Of a stretch of 6,502 nucleotides of DNA, positions 1-5,106 are shown piece after piece (position 1 is the first letter of the stretch; every line of letters starts with the position of its first letter). The translations under genes were made by a program, and so were the position numbers. The stretch covers positions 1 to 6,502 of the forward strand of contig JAFGJR010000001.1 of assembly GCA_016928975.1 (NCBI GenBank), read 5' to 3'. The notes below the pieces were generated by a model that made no database searches, was not told the DNA's origin, and worked only from the letters and a program-made list of their open reading frames with translations. The DNA comes from Sedimentisphaerales bacterium. GTDB taxonomy: Bacteria > Planctomycetota > Phycisphaerae > Sedimentisphaerales > SG8-4.

Positions 1-725
1 GAATGATCGTGAAGCAGGATATCAATACGAGTGACCCGGGCGACATCCTTGCTGATCTCTGACAACTCCTGCATGCGGTCGAGCCGCCCGACAATGACGG
101 GAGACTGTTGTTTGGCTACTCGCCGGTGATCGATGATGCCCACGACGGTAAAGGTCGCGGATCGCTCAGTGGCTTTGAGCCATTCCGGACCGCGGCAACG
201 GACCAGAACCTTGTTCCCGATCGCCAGGCCCGTCTGCTCGGCGAGTTGACGTTCCACCAGCAGACCCTCCGCGTCATCCGCGGTCAGCCGCCGCCCGCCC
301 TCACCAAGTCGTTCCTCTTTGTATTGCCTGAAGCGGTACTCAGTTGCCGGATCGATGCCCGTGGCCATGACCGAGACGCCCCTGCCCTCAACAAGTTCTT
401 TTGTCTCAGGGTTCTCGATCAGCGGTTGCAGATACATGTAGTACTGCAGGAGACAGGTGACATGAGCGACGTTCGGCAAGGCGGCAATCTTGTCAGCCAG
501 ATGCTGGTTGACCTGGCCGGTCTGACCGAAGACCGATTCGACGGATAGGTGGCTCCGCCCGACCCAGAGCCAGACCTGGTCTTCGAGGGACAGACGCACC
601 GACTCGTAAGCGCTGGTCACCCAGATGACCACGCCCACCCCGAGTGCAACAGCCCCGACAGCCCCGGCCGTCCGCCCCGGCTTAACGCGCCAGTTCCGTA
701 TACCGAGTTGCGACCAGTGCCGCAT
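1..725 (-). CDS. MacB/FtsX-type ABC transporter permease, N-terminal part (cut by left edge)
   Basis: The 241 visible residues begin MRHWSQLGIRNWRVKPGRTA. This is the usual short cytoplasmic start of FtsX-like permeases, followed by one hydrophobic segment at about residues 20-37 (AGAVGAVALGVGVVIW). From about residue 40 the chain is soluble and extracytoplasmic. It resembles the MacB periplasmic core domain, with alternating strands such as GNKVLVRCRG and FTVVGIID. The three C-terminal membrane helices expected of the family lie beyond the window. The ATG at 725 was chosen because it starts just before the conserved N-terminus and overlaps the upstream ATPase gene by 44 bases, which suggests translational coupling. 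It should form the membrane half of a MacB/LolCDE-like transporter (established for the family). The substrate cannot be told: lipoprotein, peptide, antibiotic or polysaccharide export are all possible. No adaptor (membrane fusion) gene is in view. Confidence 0.86.
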   Translation of the reverse strand, partial: MRHWSQLGIRNWRVKPGRTAGAVGAVALGVGVVIWVTSAYESVRLSLEDQVWLWVGRSHLSVESVFGQTGQVNQHLADKIAALPNVAHVTCLLQYYMYLQPLIENPETKELVEGRGVSVMATGIDPATEYRFRQYKEERLGEGGRRLTADDAEGLLVERQLAEQTGLAIGNKVLVRCRGPEWLKATERSATFTVVGIIDHRRVAKQQSPVIVGRLDRMQELSEISKDVARVTRIDILLHDH

Positions 726-1422
726 CACCTGGTTCCATTCCCTCGATCGTGCCGACGATCTGTCCGTCTTTGAGCACGTAGACTCTATCCGCGTAGGAGG
801 CCGCCGCGGCCTCATGCGTGACCATCAGGACCGTTTTGCCCATCTCGTGGGCCAGCCGGCGGAGCAGTTCCCACACTTCGACCGCGCTGATCGAGTCGAT
901 GTTGCCCGTGGGCTCGTCGGCCAGGATCAGGGCCGGGTCGTTGAGCAGCGCCCGCGCGATGGCCACGCGCTGCTGTTCGCCTCCCGACATGGCCTGCGGC
1001 CGATGACCGGTGCGATGCTCCAGGTGCACCAGTTGGACCATCTCCGCCACGCGCGACTTGATCCGCCCGCCGCTCAGGCCGTCGATCAGCAGCGGTACGG
1101 CCACGTTCTCCTCGGCTGTCAGCGTGGGGAGCAAGTTGTACGCCTGGAAAATGATGCCCATGCGCTGTCGCCGGAACAACGTGCGCTGACGGTCGGACAT
1201 GCGTGTCAGGTCTTTGCCCTCGATCCGCACCGACCCCGAGTCGGGCAGGTCCAGCCCGCCGGCCATGTGCAGCAGCGTGCTCTTGCCCGAACCGCTGGCT
1301 CCCATGATGGCTGCCAATTTGCCTTGGCGCACGGAAAGCGAGACGCCGTTCAAGGCTCGAATCACCTGGTTGCCCAGCCGATAACTCTTGTGCAGGTTCT
1401 CAATCACCAACACGTCAGTCAT
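682..1422 (-). CDS. ABC transporter ATP-binding protein (LolD/MacB type)
   Basis: This 246-residue nucleotide-binding protein should power the adjacent permease from the cytoplasmic face. Every ATPase motif is intact: Walker A GASGSGKST (residues 41-49), Q-loop Q93 in FQAYNLLP, signature MSGGEQQR (145-152), Walker B LILADEPTGN (165-174) with catalytic E170, D-loop I175-D176-S177, and switch H203 in VTH. The MxGxSGSGKSTLL and DEPTGNLD-like stretches place it in the LolD/MacB/FtsE group of mechanotransmission-type transporters; here the last reads GNID, a conservative change. Length is normal for the group. The start is the ATG at 1422, giving MTDVLVIENLHKSY and preceded by GGAAAG at 1427-1432. 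An in-frame GTG at 1467 would add 15 residues without family character and falls inside an inverted repeat. It is the first gene of a two-gene operon with the permease. Family is near certain; substrate is unknown. Confidence 0.96.
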   Translation of the reverse strand: MTDVLVIENLHKSYRLGNQVIRALNGVSLSVRQGKLAAIMGASGSGKSTLLHMAGGLDLPDSGSVRIEGKDLTRMSDRQRTLFRRQRMGIIFQAYNLLPTLTAEENVAVPLLIDGLSGGRIKSRVAEMVQLVHLEHRTGHRPQAMSGGEQQRVAIARALLNDPALILADEPTGNIDSISAVEVWELLRRLAHEMGKTVLMVTHEAAAASYADRVYVLKDGQIVGTIEGMEPGDAALVATRYTELAR

Positions 1423-1460
1423 GTTCTTTCCAAACCCTGTAACGCTGGATCGCCCATCTC

Positions 1461-1500
1461 GGGTCACAGTCCCGCCTGCACTGCCTTCGCGTTGTGACCC
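1461..1500. promoter_or_regulatory. Perfect 8-bp inverted repeat in divergent spacer, candidate operator
   Basis: GGGTCACA (1461-1468) and TGTGACCC (1493-1500) are exact inverted copies separated by 24 bases, between the diverging ATPase and metallophosphoesterase genes. Two G-T pairs could extend the stem inward. The right arm overlaps the -35 hexamer proposed for the metallophosphoesterase gene, so a dimeric regulator bound here could control both directions. No T-tract follows on either strand, which argues against an intrinsic terminator. Its role as an operator is inference. Confidence 0.4.
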
Positions 1501-1520
1501 CTTGTCGCCTCAGGTACACT
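1492..1520 (+). promoter_or_regulatory. Candidate sigma-70-type promoter for the metallophosphoesterase gene
   Basis: TTGTGA (1492-1497) and TACACT (1515-1520) are separated by 17 bases, each matching four of six consensus positions. Transcription would start near 1527, leaving a leader of only about 13 bases that still includes the CGGAGG ribosome-binding site at 1528-1533. Such matches occur by chance, so this is only a candidate. Confidence 0.3.
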
Positions 1521-1539
1521 CACCGCCCGGAGGCACCGC

Positions 1540-2409
1540 ATGAGGCTCGTGGTTACTGCCGACATCCACTACGACATCGTCCGCAGCATGGGGCCGGCCC
1601 GCAAGGTCGCCGAGCAGATCTGCGACCTCGACGCCGACGCCCTGATGGTTCTCGGCGACGTCGGCGGCCGGGACGCGGGCATTGTACGCGATGGCCTCCG
1701 CCTTTTCGACAAATTCAAGGGCCGTAGGTTCTTCGTCGCCGGCAACCACGATATCTGGACCAAACCCGGCGAGGATTCTCTCGATCGCTTAGAGCGGGTT
1801 CTGCCCGAAATCTGTCAGGATTCCGGCTTTCACGATCTGGACATCGCCCCGGCCGAGGTGGACGGCGTCGGCCTGGCCGGATCGATCGGTTGGTATGACT
1901 ACAGCTTCCGCCCGGAGCGGCTGGGTATCCCGCTGCGGTTCTACGAAGCCAAGATCGCCCCCGGCGCGGCTTCACGCCTGGACGGATACGCGCACTTGGT
2001 GGAGGACCTGTCGGACGTGCCGGAAGAGACCCTGCAAATCGGCACACGCTGGATGGATGGCGAGTATGTTCACCTGCCGATGAGCGATATAGCTCTCTGT
2101 GAGAGGCTGGTCGACCGCGCCGCAGCCCACCTGCGGGAACTCGAGAAGGACTGCCGCACGATCGTCTTTGGGATCCACCACCTGCCTTTCCGGGAGTTGG
2201 TTCCGGATCAGACAAACCCGAGCTGGGCCTTCGGCTCGGCTTTCCTGGGCAGTACGCGGTTCGGCAAGCTTCTTCTGAACTGCCCCAAGGTACGCTACGT
2301 CTTCTGCGGCCACAGCCATCGCCAGCACCGAATGCGCATCGGCCACATCGATTGCATCGATGTCGGTTGCACCTATGTGGCCAAGAGGTACGAAGTGATC
2401 GAAGTGTGA
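1540..2409 (+). CDS. Calcineurin-like metallophosphoesterase
   Basis: The 289-residue protein has the full set of metal-binding motifs of the calcineurin-like fold. These are D8-x-H10 in VTADIH, D40 in LGDVGG, N69 and H70 in GNHD (68-71), H213 in FGIHH, and H258 and H260 in GHSHR. It should bind two metal ions and hydrolyse a phosphoester in the cytoplasm. No signal peptide or membrane segment is visible. About 140 residues separate the GNHD and GIHH motifs, including an aromatic stretch (GWYDYSFRPERLG, about 117-129) that probably forms a cap and shapes substrate choice. The start follows CGGAGG (1528-1533) with six bases of spacing. It diverges from the ABC operon and stands alone. Nucleotides, phosphoproteins or phosphodiesters are all possible substrates; nothing in the sequence decides. 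A heptamer array begins two bases after its stop codon. Confidence 0.93.
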   Translation: MRLVVTADIHYDIVRSMGPARKVAEQICDLDADALMVLGDVGGRDAGIVRDGLRLFDKFKGRRFFVAGNHDIWTKPGEDSLDRLERVLPEICQDSGFHDLDIAPAEVDGVGLAGSIGWYDYSFRPERLGIPLRFYEAKIAPGAASRLDGYAHLVEDLSDVPEETLQIGTRWMDGEYVHLPMSDIALCERLVDRAAAHLRELEKDCRTIVFGIHHLPFRELVPDQTNPSWAFGSAFLGSTRFGKLLLNCPKVRYVFCGHSHRQHRMRIGHIDCIDVGCTYVAKRYEVIEV

Positions 2410-2411
2410 AA

Positions 2412-2488
2412 TGAACGCTGAACGCTGAAGGATGAAGGATGAATGCTGAAGGATGGACGATGGCGGATGAGCGACGGAGGATGGGCAG
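2412..2488 (+). repeat. Degenerate 7-bp tandem array (TGAAnGn), 11 units
   Basis: Eleven consecutive heptamers can be read without a gap. They are TGAACGC twice, TGAAGGA twice, TGAATGC, TGAAGGA, then weaker units (TGGACGA, TGGCGGA, TGAGCGA, CGGAGGA, TGGGCAG). Decay increases with distance from the upstream gene, whose stop codon TGA is at 2407-2409. Two reverse-oriented units (TCAGCCT, TCATGCG) lie at 2518-2531. Because the unit is 7 bp, the repeated TGA puts stop codons in all three plus frames. Read on the minus strand, the array gives an open frame with residues like HPSSF, a likely source of false gene calls. Confidence 0.85.
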
Positions 2489-2570
2489 GAGCGCCTATAT
2501 CCGCCTTTCGGTTCCCCTCAGCCTTCATGCGGCAAGGCCCCATGTCCTGACCGTCCGGCGTCTTGTGCAA

Positions 2571-2596
2571 CCACGGATGCACACCGATGGACTCAC
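2571..2596 (+). repeat. Short CACGGATG-type degenerate repeat
   Basis: CCACGGATG is followed ten bases later by CACCGATGG and then by the weaker ACTCACATC. The string resembles the CACGGATG-based intergenic repeats I recall from planctomycete and verrucomicrobial genomes; that comparison is from memory. Only two clear units are present. Confidence 0.45.
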
Positions 2597-2768
2597 ATCA
2601 GCCCCGGAGCCGGCGAAATGAGTATGGTGTCCTCCGATTGGGGCGAGGGTCGCTCCCAACAGTGCGTGAGGAGAGTCTGGAGCCTGTTCGTGTGAGCGCG
2701 AGTCGAACTTCCCATGGCCAGCCGCTTAGGTGCGCGGGTAGGAATCGGCAGGATGTGGAACCGGAACG

Positions 2769-2799
2769 GCGATGAGAAAACGAACCTCTTTTTCGTCGC
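2769..2799 (+). other. 11-bp hairpin upstream of the secreted-protein gene
   Basis: GCGATGAGAAA (2769-2779) can pair with TTTTTCGTCGC (2789-2799), with two G-U pairs and a 9-base loop. A T-rich patch (CTTTTCTTTTCT, 2809-2820) follows about ten bases later, too far for a standard intrinsic terminator. It lies about 90 bases before the next start codon and might belong to that mRNA leader or mark the end of upstream transcription. Confidence 0.4.
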
Positions 2800-2892
2800 T
2801 CCTGAGAGCTTTTCTTTTCTGTCCGGTGAGCTGTGAGTCTCCAAGTGGGATGATATGAGGCCAAGGCGTCTGTTGCAGTGGGAGGATGTCCA

Positions 2893-4281
2893 ATGAGGCT
2901 GCGATCGAACCTGCGCCGTGTGGTTTTGCCAGTGATCGCGCTGCTCAGTGCAAGCAGCGTTTGCGCCACCGAGACCGACTGCTTCACTGAGCTGAGGGCC
3001 ACCAGAGGCCCCGGAATGGGACCGCTGCTCAACAATGTGAAGCTGAACGGAGTTGCCAAGGGTGGGGAACTGGTTCTATTGGAGATGCTCAATTCGAGTC
3101 CTCGCTACATCAAGATCAACACGCAGGCGGGGGAGTCGGCGGAAGTCGTGATTGCACGCATGGCTGCGGCCATCAATAAGGTCAGCCCATTCAATCCTGA
3201 TCTCCCCCAGGCGCGAGTGCTGGATGAAAAGGGACAGATGGTGCGTGGGGACCTGATCCCCATCGTCCGCGCCGAGGGCAATCTGCTGAAATCGTTCGGC
3301 GGCGCCCCGGGTTCCCATGTGTTCGCCGGAACAGAGACGGGGCTCGGGATTCCGCCGCCGCCGACCTCGCTCAGCATATCTTACAATCCGCAGACCCAGG
3401 AGGTATCTCTGCACTGGGAAAATCCGAATGAGCCTTATGACGCCGTGAGGAACAACTTTGGCGGCATTCAGGATGGTAATGTGACAACGGCAAGCGCACA
3501 GTCCGGTCCACCGCGGAAACAAGACATCCCGCCTGGACTCATCGCCCGAGGAAGGCTCCGCGACAACAAGGGATTGCGCCGATTTCACGTGATCGGCTGC
3601 CGCGACGGTGTTCTTTCGAATGCCGCCGTGATCACATTGAACTATGAAGATAATTCGCAGGAGGAGCTGGACGCACTGCCCTTCACCGGTGGTATCGCAC
3701 CTAACTGGAGACGATGGTCGAGCGGCGAGACGCAAATGCTTCTCTTGGAGCAGGGTGTGAAAGGTGAGTGGAAGCGATTCGACCAGGAACCCAAAGCGGC
3801 GCTGGCACCTGGCGACAAGCCTCTGTATCAAGTCATCAAGACACGTTCAGTTGCCGTCACTGGCGGCGTCTGCCGCAAATTCCTTGGCTTGAAGCCGGGC
3901 CATACCTATCGGCTCTGGACCCGGATTAACACCTTCGAGATGGACAAGGCAGAGGAGAATTGGTCGTTCTCGTTCCACGCGATTCCACATGACAGCAAGC
4001 TGACCTTGACGCCCGAGCAGATGGCGGGCACGGCACCACTTCCCGACGGCAGCAGCGGAGGCAAGGCTGGACAGATCGTGTACTACGGCCCCGGGGCAAC
4101 GACCAAGGGTCAGTTCGCGGAGTGTCGCACAGGCGAGCAGGGCTCGGACTCACAAGCTCGCGATATCACCTTACCGCCCGGAGCAGAGGTGATCACCGTC
4201 TGGTTCAGGTTGAGCGGAGCCGCTGCGTCCGGCGTTGGGTTTGACTGGATCAAACTCAAGGACGTGACCGCCTCGCACTGA
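2893..4281 (+). CDS. Secreted protein of unknown function with Fn3-like and C-terminal beta-sandwich-like regions
   Basis: The 462-residue product starts with a clear Sec signal peptide: basic MRLRSNLRR, hydrophobic VVLPVIALLSASSV, and likely cleavage after VCA (residue 25). The mature protein appears to have three parts. Residues 26-150 include TQAGESAEVVIARMAAAIN (77-95), a strand-helix pattern also seen in small beta-rich repeat domains of exported proteins. After a proline run (154-157), residues 157-250 look like a fibronectin type III fold, with SLSISYNPQTQEVSLHWENP early and RFHVIGCRDGVLSNAAVITL late. Residues 265-458, with LGLKPGHTYRLWTRIN (331-346) and FDWIKLKDV (450-458), resemble a carbohydrate-binding-type jelly roll. 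No catalytic motif, lipobox or C-terminal anchor is visible. The ATG at 2893 has GGAGG at 2881-2885; the in-frame GTG at 2878 lies before that site. Fold assignments are inference from residue patterns; binding a surface glycan is a guess. Confidence 0.82.
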   Translation: MRLRSNLRRVVLPVIALLSASSVCATETDCFTELRATRGPGMGPLLNNVKLNGVAKGGELVLLEMLNSSPRYIKINTQAGESAEVVIARMAAAINKVSPFNPDLPQARVLDEKGQMVRGDLIPIVRAEGNLLKSFGGAPGSHVFAGTETGLGIPPPPTSLSISYNPQTQEVSLHWENPNEPYDAVRNNFGGIQDGNVTTASAQSGPPRKQDIPPGLIARGRLRDNKGLRRFHVIGCRDGVLSNAAVITLNYEDNSQEELDALPFTGGIAPNWRRWSSGETQMLLLEQGVKGEWKRFDQEPKAALAPGDKPLYQVIKTRSVAVTGGVCRKFLGLKPGHTYRLWTRINTFEMDKAEENWSFSFHAIPHDSKLTLTPEQMAGTAPLPDGSSGGKAGQIVYYGPGATTKGQFAECRTGEQGSDSQARDITLPPGAEVITVWFRLSGAAASGVGFDWIKLKDVTASH

Positions 4282-4317
4282 TTGATCGCGATCGGGTGTC
4301 GAAACGGGGACGTAGCG

Positions 4318-4439
4318 AGCACTACAGCGCACAGTCGCTCTCTTGGGCGGGCGGACCCGTGTTTCTGATAGCGCCAGGGGGCGTAACGAGGCCTGAGCTT
4401 GGTTCAAATCAACCACCTTGCGCTGTAGTGCTAGTTTTT
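4318..4439 (+). repeat. 14-bp perfect inverted repeat enclosing 87 bp, followed by T5
   Basis: AGCACTACAGCGCA (4318-4331) and TGCGCTGTAGTGCT (4419-4432) are perfect inverted copies. AG and five Ts (4435-4439) follow the right arm. Inside are small stems CGCC/GGCG (4372-4375/4380-4383) and TGGTT/AACCA (4400-4404/4411-4415). Three readings fit: a small non-autonomous mobile element with terminal inverted repeats, a structured RNA closed by a long stem, or a large-loop terminator for the secreted-protein gene that ends 36 bases upstream. No clear target-site duplication flanks it. Integron attC core motifs are absent. Confidence 0.6.
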
Positions 4440-4442
4440 GAG

Positions 4443-4507
4443 AAGCGGTCAGCGACCAGCCATCAGCAATCAGCACTCCACCGCAGTGGACGTAGAGGGG
4501 CGCGGAG
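4443..4507. repeat. Composite repeat, copy 1 (heptamer array plus GTGGACG/GAGGGGCGC block)
   Basis: It begins AAGCGGTC, continues with four heptamers (TCAGCGA, CCAGCCA, TCAGCAA, TCAGCAC at 4449-4476), then ACCGCAGTGGACG and TAGAGGGGCGCGGAG. The same order of blocks recurs at 4759-4840. Read on the minus strand the heptamers become TGATTGC, TGATGGC and so on, matching the TGA-led unit of the array at 2412. Confidence 0.75.
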
Positions 4508-4512
4508 ACCTA

Positions 4513-4640
4513 TCTCCGTTGTCTCCGTTACCTCATGTTCAGACGCCTTCCTCCTGTTCTTCATCTGCGTCAATCCCATGATCTGCGGGCCGGGACTCGC
4601 TTCCTGTCTCGGCGTTTTCCTCCGCGTTCTCGGCGCACTC
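4513..4640. repeat. Pyrimidine-rich degenerate repeats (CTCCGTT, CATCTGCG, CTCCGCG units)
   Basis: TCTCCGTTG and TCTCCGTTA are direct 9-bp neighbours (4513-4530). TTCATCTGCGTCAATC and ATGATCTGCGG follow around 4560-4588, then TTTTCCTCCGCG and TTCTCGGCGC around 4614-4636. On the minus strand these read as ACGCAGATGA and ACGCGGAGGA strings, the same flavour as the ACGCAGAGGGGCGCAGAG block at 4822-4839. The units are degenerate with irregular spacing. Confidence 0.55.
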
Positions 4641-4641
4641 A

Positions 4642-4676
4642 TTGGAATGAAGTGGTCGGCCGTCAATAGCCAATCC
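4642..4676. repeat. Composite repeat, partial copy 2
   Basis: TTGGAATGAAGTGGTCGGC (4642-4660) differs by one base from 4751-4769. Three weak heptamers follow in register (TCGGCCG, TCAATAG, CCAATCC, 4656-4676). The second half of the composite repeat is missing here. Confidence 0.65.
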
Positions 4677-4682
4677 TTCCCA

Positions 4683-4745
4683 CATTCCCGCGTGAATGAC
4701 GATGTGAATCGTCGACCCAGGGGTCCCGGATGGGAATCCGGGACC
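4683..4745 (+). ncRNA. Hairpin cluster with two GNRA tetraloops, candidate structured RNA
   Basis: Three consecutive stems can form: CATTC/GAATG (4683-4687/4694-4698), GACGAT/ATCGTC (4698-4703/4708-4713) with loop GTGA, and GGTCCCGGAT/ATCCGGGACC (4722-4731/4736-4745) with loop GGGA. The last two stems are perfect, closed by a T-A pair, and capped by GNRA loops only when read on the plus strand. The 10-bp stem is very stable. It lies between repeat copies 2 and 3, so it may simply be a palindromic repeat instead of a functional RNA. Confidence 0.4.
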
Positions 4746-4750
4746 AGCGG

Positions 4751-4840
4751 TTGGAATGAAGCGGTCGGCATTCAGCGATCAGCTATCAGCAGCCAGAGGG
4801 ATAGTGTTTCAACCGAAGTGGACGCAGAGGGGCGCAGAGG
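4751..4840. repeat. Composite repeat, copy 3 (full)
   Basis: It starts TTGGAATGAAGCGGTCGGC like copy 2, then has heptamers TCGGCAT, TCAGCGA, TCAGCTA, TCAGCAG, CCAGAGG (4765-4799). A 15-base insertion relative to copy 1 follows, then ACCGAAGTGGACGCAGAGG and GGCGCAGAGG as in copy 1. Copies 1 and 3 share both halves with scattered substitutions, so this is a multi-block unit, not chance similarity. Confidence 0.75.
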
Positions 4841-4990
4841 TTCAGGCCTGGAGCGACGTCGGCGCCAGTTTGGCGGCCTATGAGGCCGGTGACGGGATAC
4901 ACACGACCTGGCTGATGAAAGCCCGAGCCCAAGGCCGCGCAGATTGTCACCACTGAAGCTCAGATCCTTAGAACCTATCCCAGTTGGGTG

Positions 4991-5015
4991 GCGCGGGCAG
5001 CTTGTCTGCCCGTGC
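4991..5015. repeat. 10-bp GC-rich palindrome with 5-base loop
   Basis: GCGCGGGCAG (4991-5000) pairs with CTGCCCGTGC (5006-5015) around CTTGT, with one G-T pair. The element resembles the GGGCAnnTTGCCC-type palindromes I recall as dispersed repeats in planctomycete genomes (memory, unverified). No T-tract follows on either strand, so it is not a typical terminator. Confidence 0.6.
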
Positions 5016-5099
5016 ACTGGCGGGCAAGCCCCTCGACATTGGCTCGGGACGAAGGCCGCCAGTGGCACCCGAGCCAACTGAGCCTACCGAGACAGGCTC
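5015..5099. repeat. Overlapping inverted repeats in the 3' region of the HDOD gene
   Basis: Three pairings are seen: CACTGGCGG (5015-5023) with CCGCCAGTG (5056-5064), TTGGCTCGGG (5039-5048) with CCCGAGCCAA (5068-5077), and GAGCCT (5080-5085) with AGGCTC (5094-5099). The first two cross, so they are either alternatives or a pseudoknot. They lie 69-153 bases past the HDOD stop codon on its transcript and might shape its 3' end, but no T-tract follows. Confidence 0.5.
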
Positions 5100-5106
5100 T
5101 TAATCT

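Larger units (their letters stand above)
2489..2892. other. Intergenic region, no gene seen
   Basis: Apart from the short repeat at 2571-2596 and the hairpin at 2769-2799, I see no gene here. Open frames on both strands lack ribosome-binding sites and recognisable protein character. I found no convincing -35/-10 pair for the downstream gene; an AT-rich patch near 2847-2857 (GGATGATATGA) is the only loosely -10-like stretch. No tRNA or known riboswitch pattern was recognised. Confidence 0.6.

Noticed and set aside
625..1497. Long plus-strand open frame across the ABC genes
   Set aside because: It is antisense to the well-supported ATPase gene; its translation is rich in Arg/His/Gln with no domain character.
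1715..2346. Minus-strand open frames inside the metallophosphoesterase gene
   Set aside because: They are antisense to a gene with a complete set of metal-binding motifs and show low-complexity Arg/Pro-rich translations.
2412..2488. CRISPR array
   Set aside because: Units are 7 bp in direct contact with no spacers and no cas genes; repeats elsewhere in the window also lack spacer structure.
2373..2582. Minus-strand frame with HPSSF-like peptide
   Set aside because: The peptide is the translation of the heptamer array; there is no ribosome-binding site or conserved protein character.
3076..3831. Minus-strand frame inside the secreted-protein gene
   Set aside because: The plus-strand gene has a signal peptide, a good ribosome-binding site and domain-like regions; the antisense frame has none.
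4284..4293. GATCGCGATC palindrome just after the secreted-protein stop codon
   Set aside because: A single 10-bp palindrome in GC-rich DNA; no second copy or link to a known site.
4400..4415. GGTTCAAATC, like a tRNA T-arm
   Set aside because: The surrounding bases do not give a 5-bp T-stem, acceptor stem or anticodon arm; it is better read as the TGGTT/AACCA hairpin.
4318..4432. Integron attC site
   Set aside because: The expected RYYYAAC and GTTRRRY core motifs are absent from the arms, although the size and inverted ends are suggestive.
4296..4883. 195-codon plus-strand open frame
   Set aside because: It runs through the long inverted repeat and the composite repeats, has no ribosome-binding site, and its sequence is explained by repeats.
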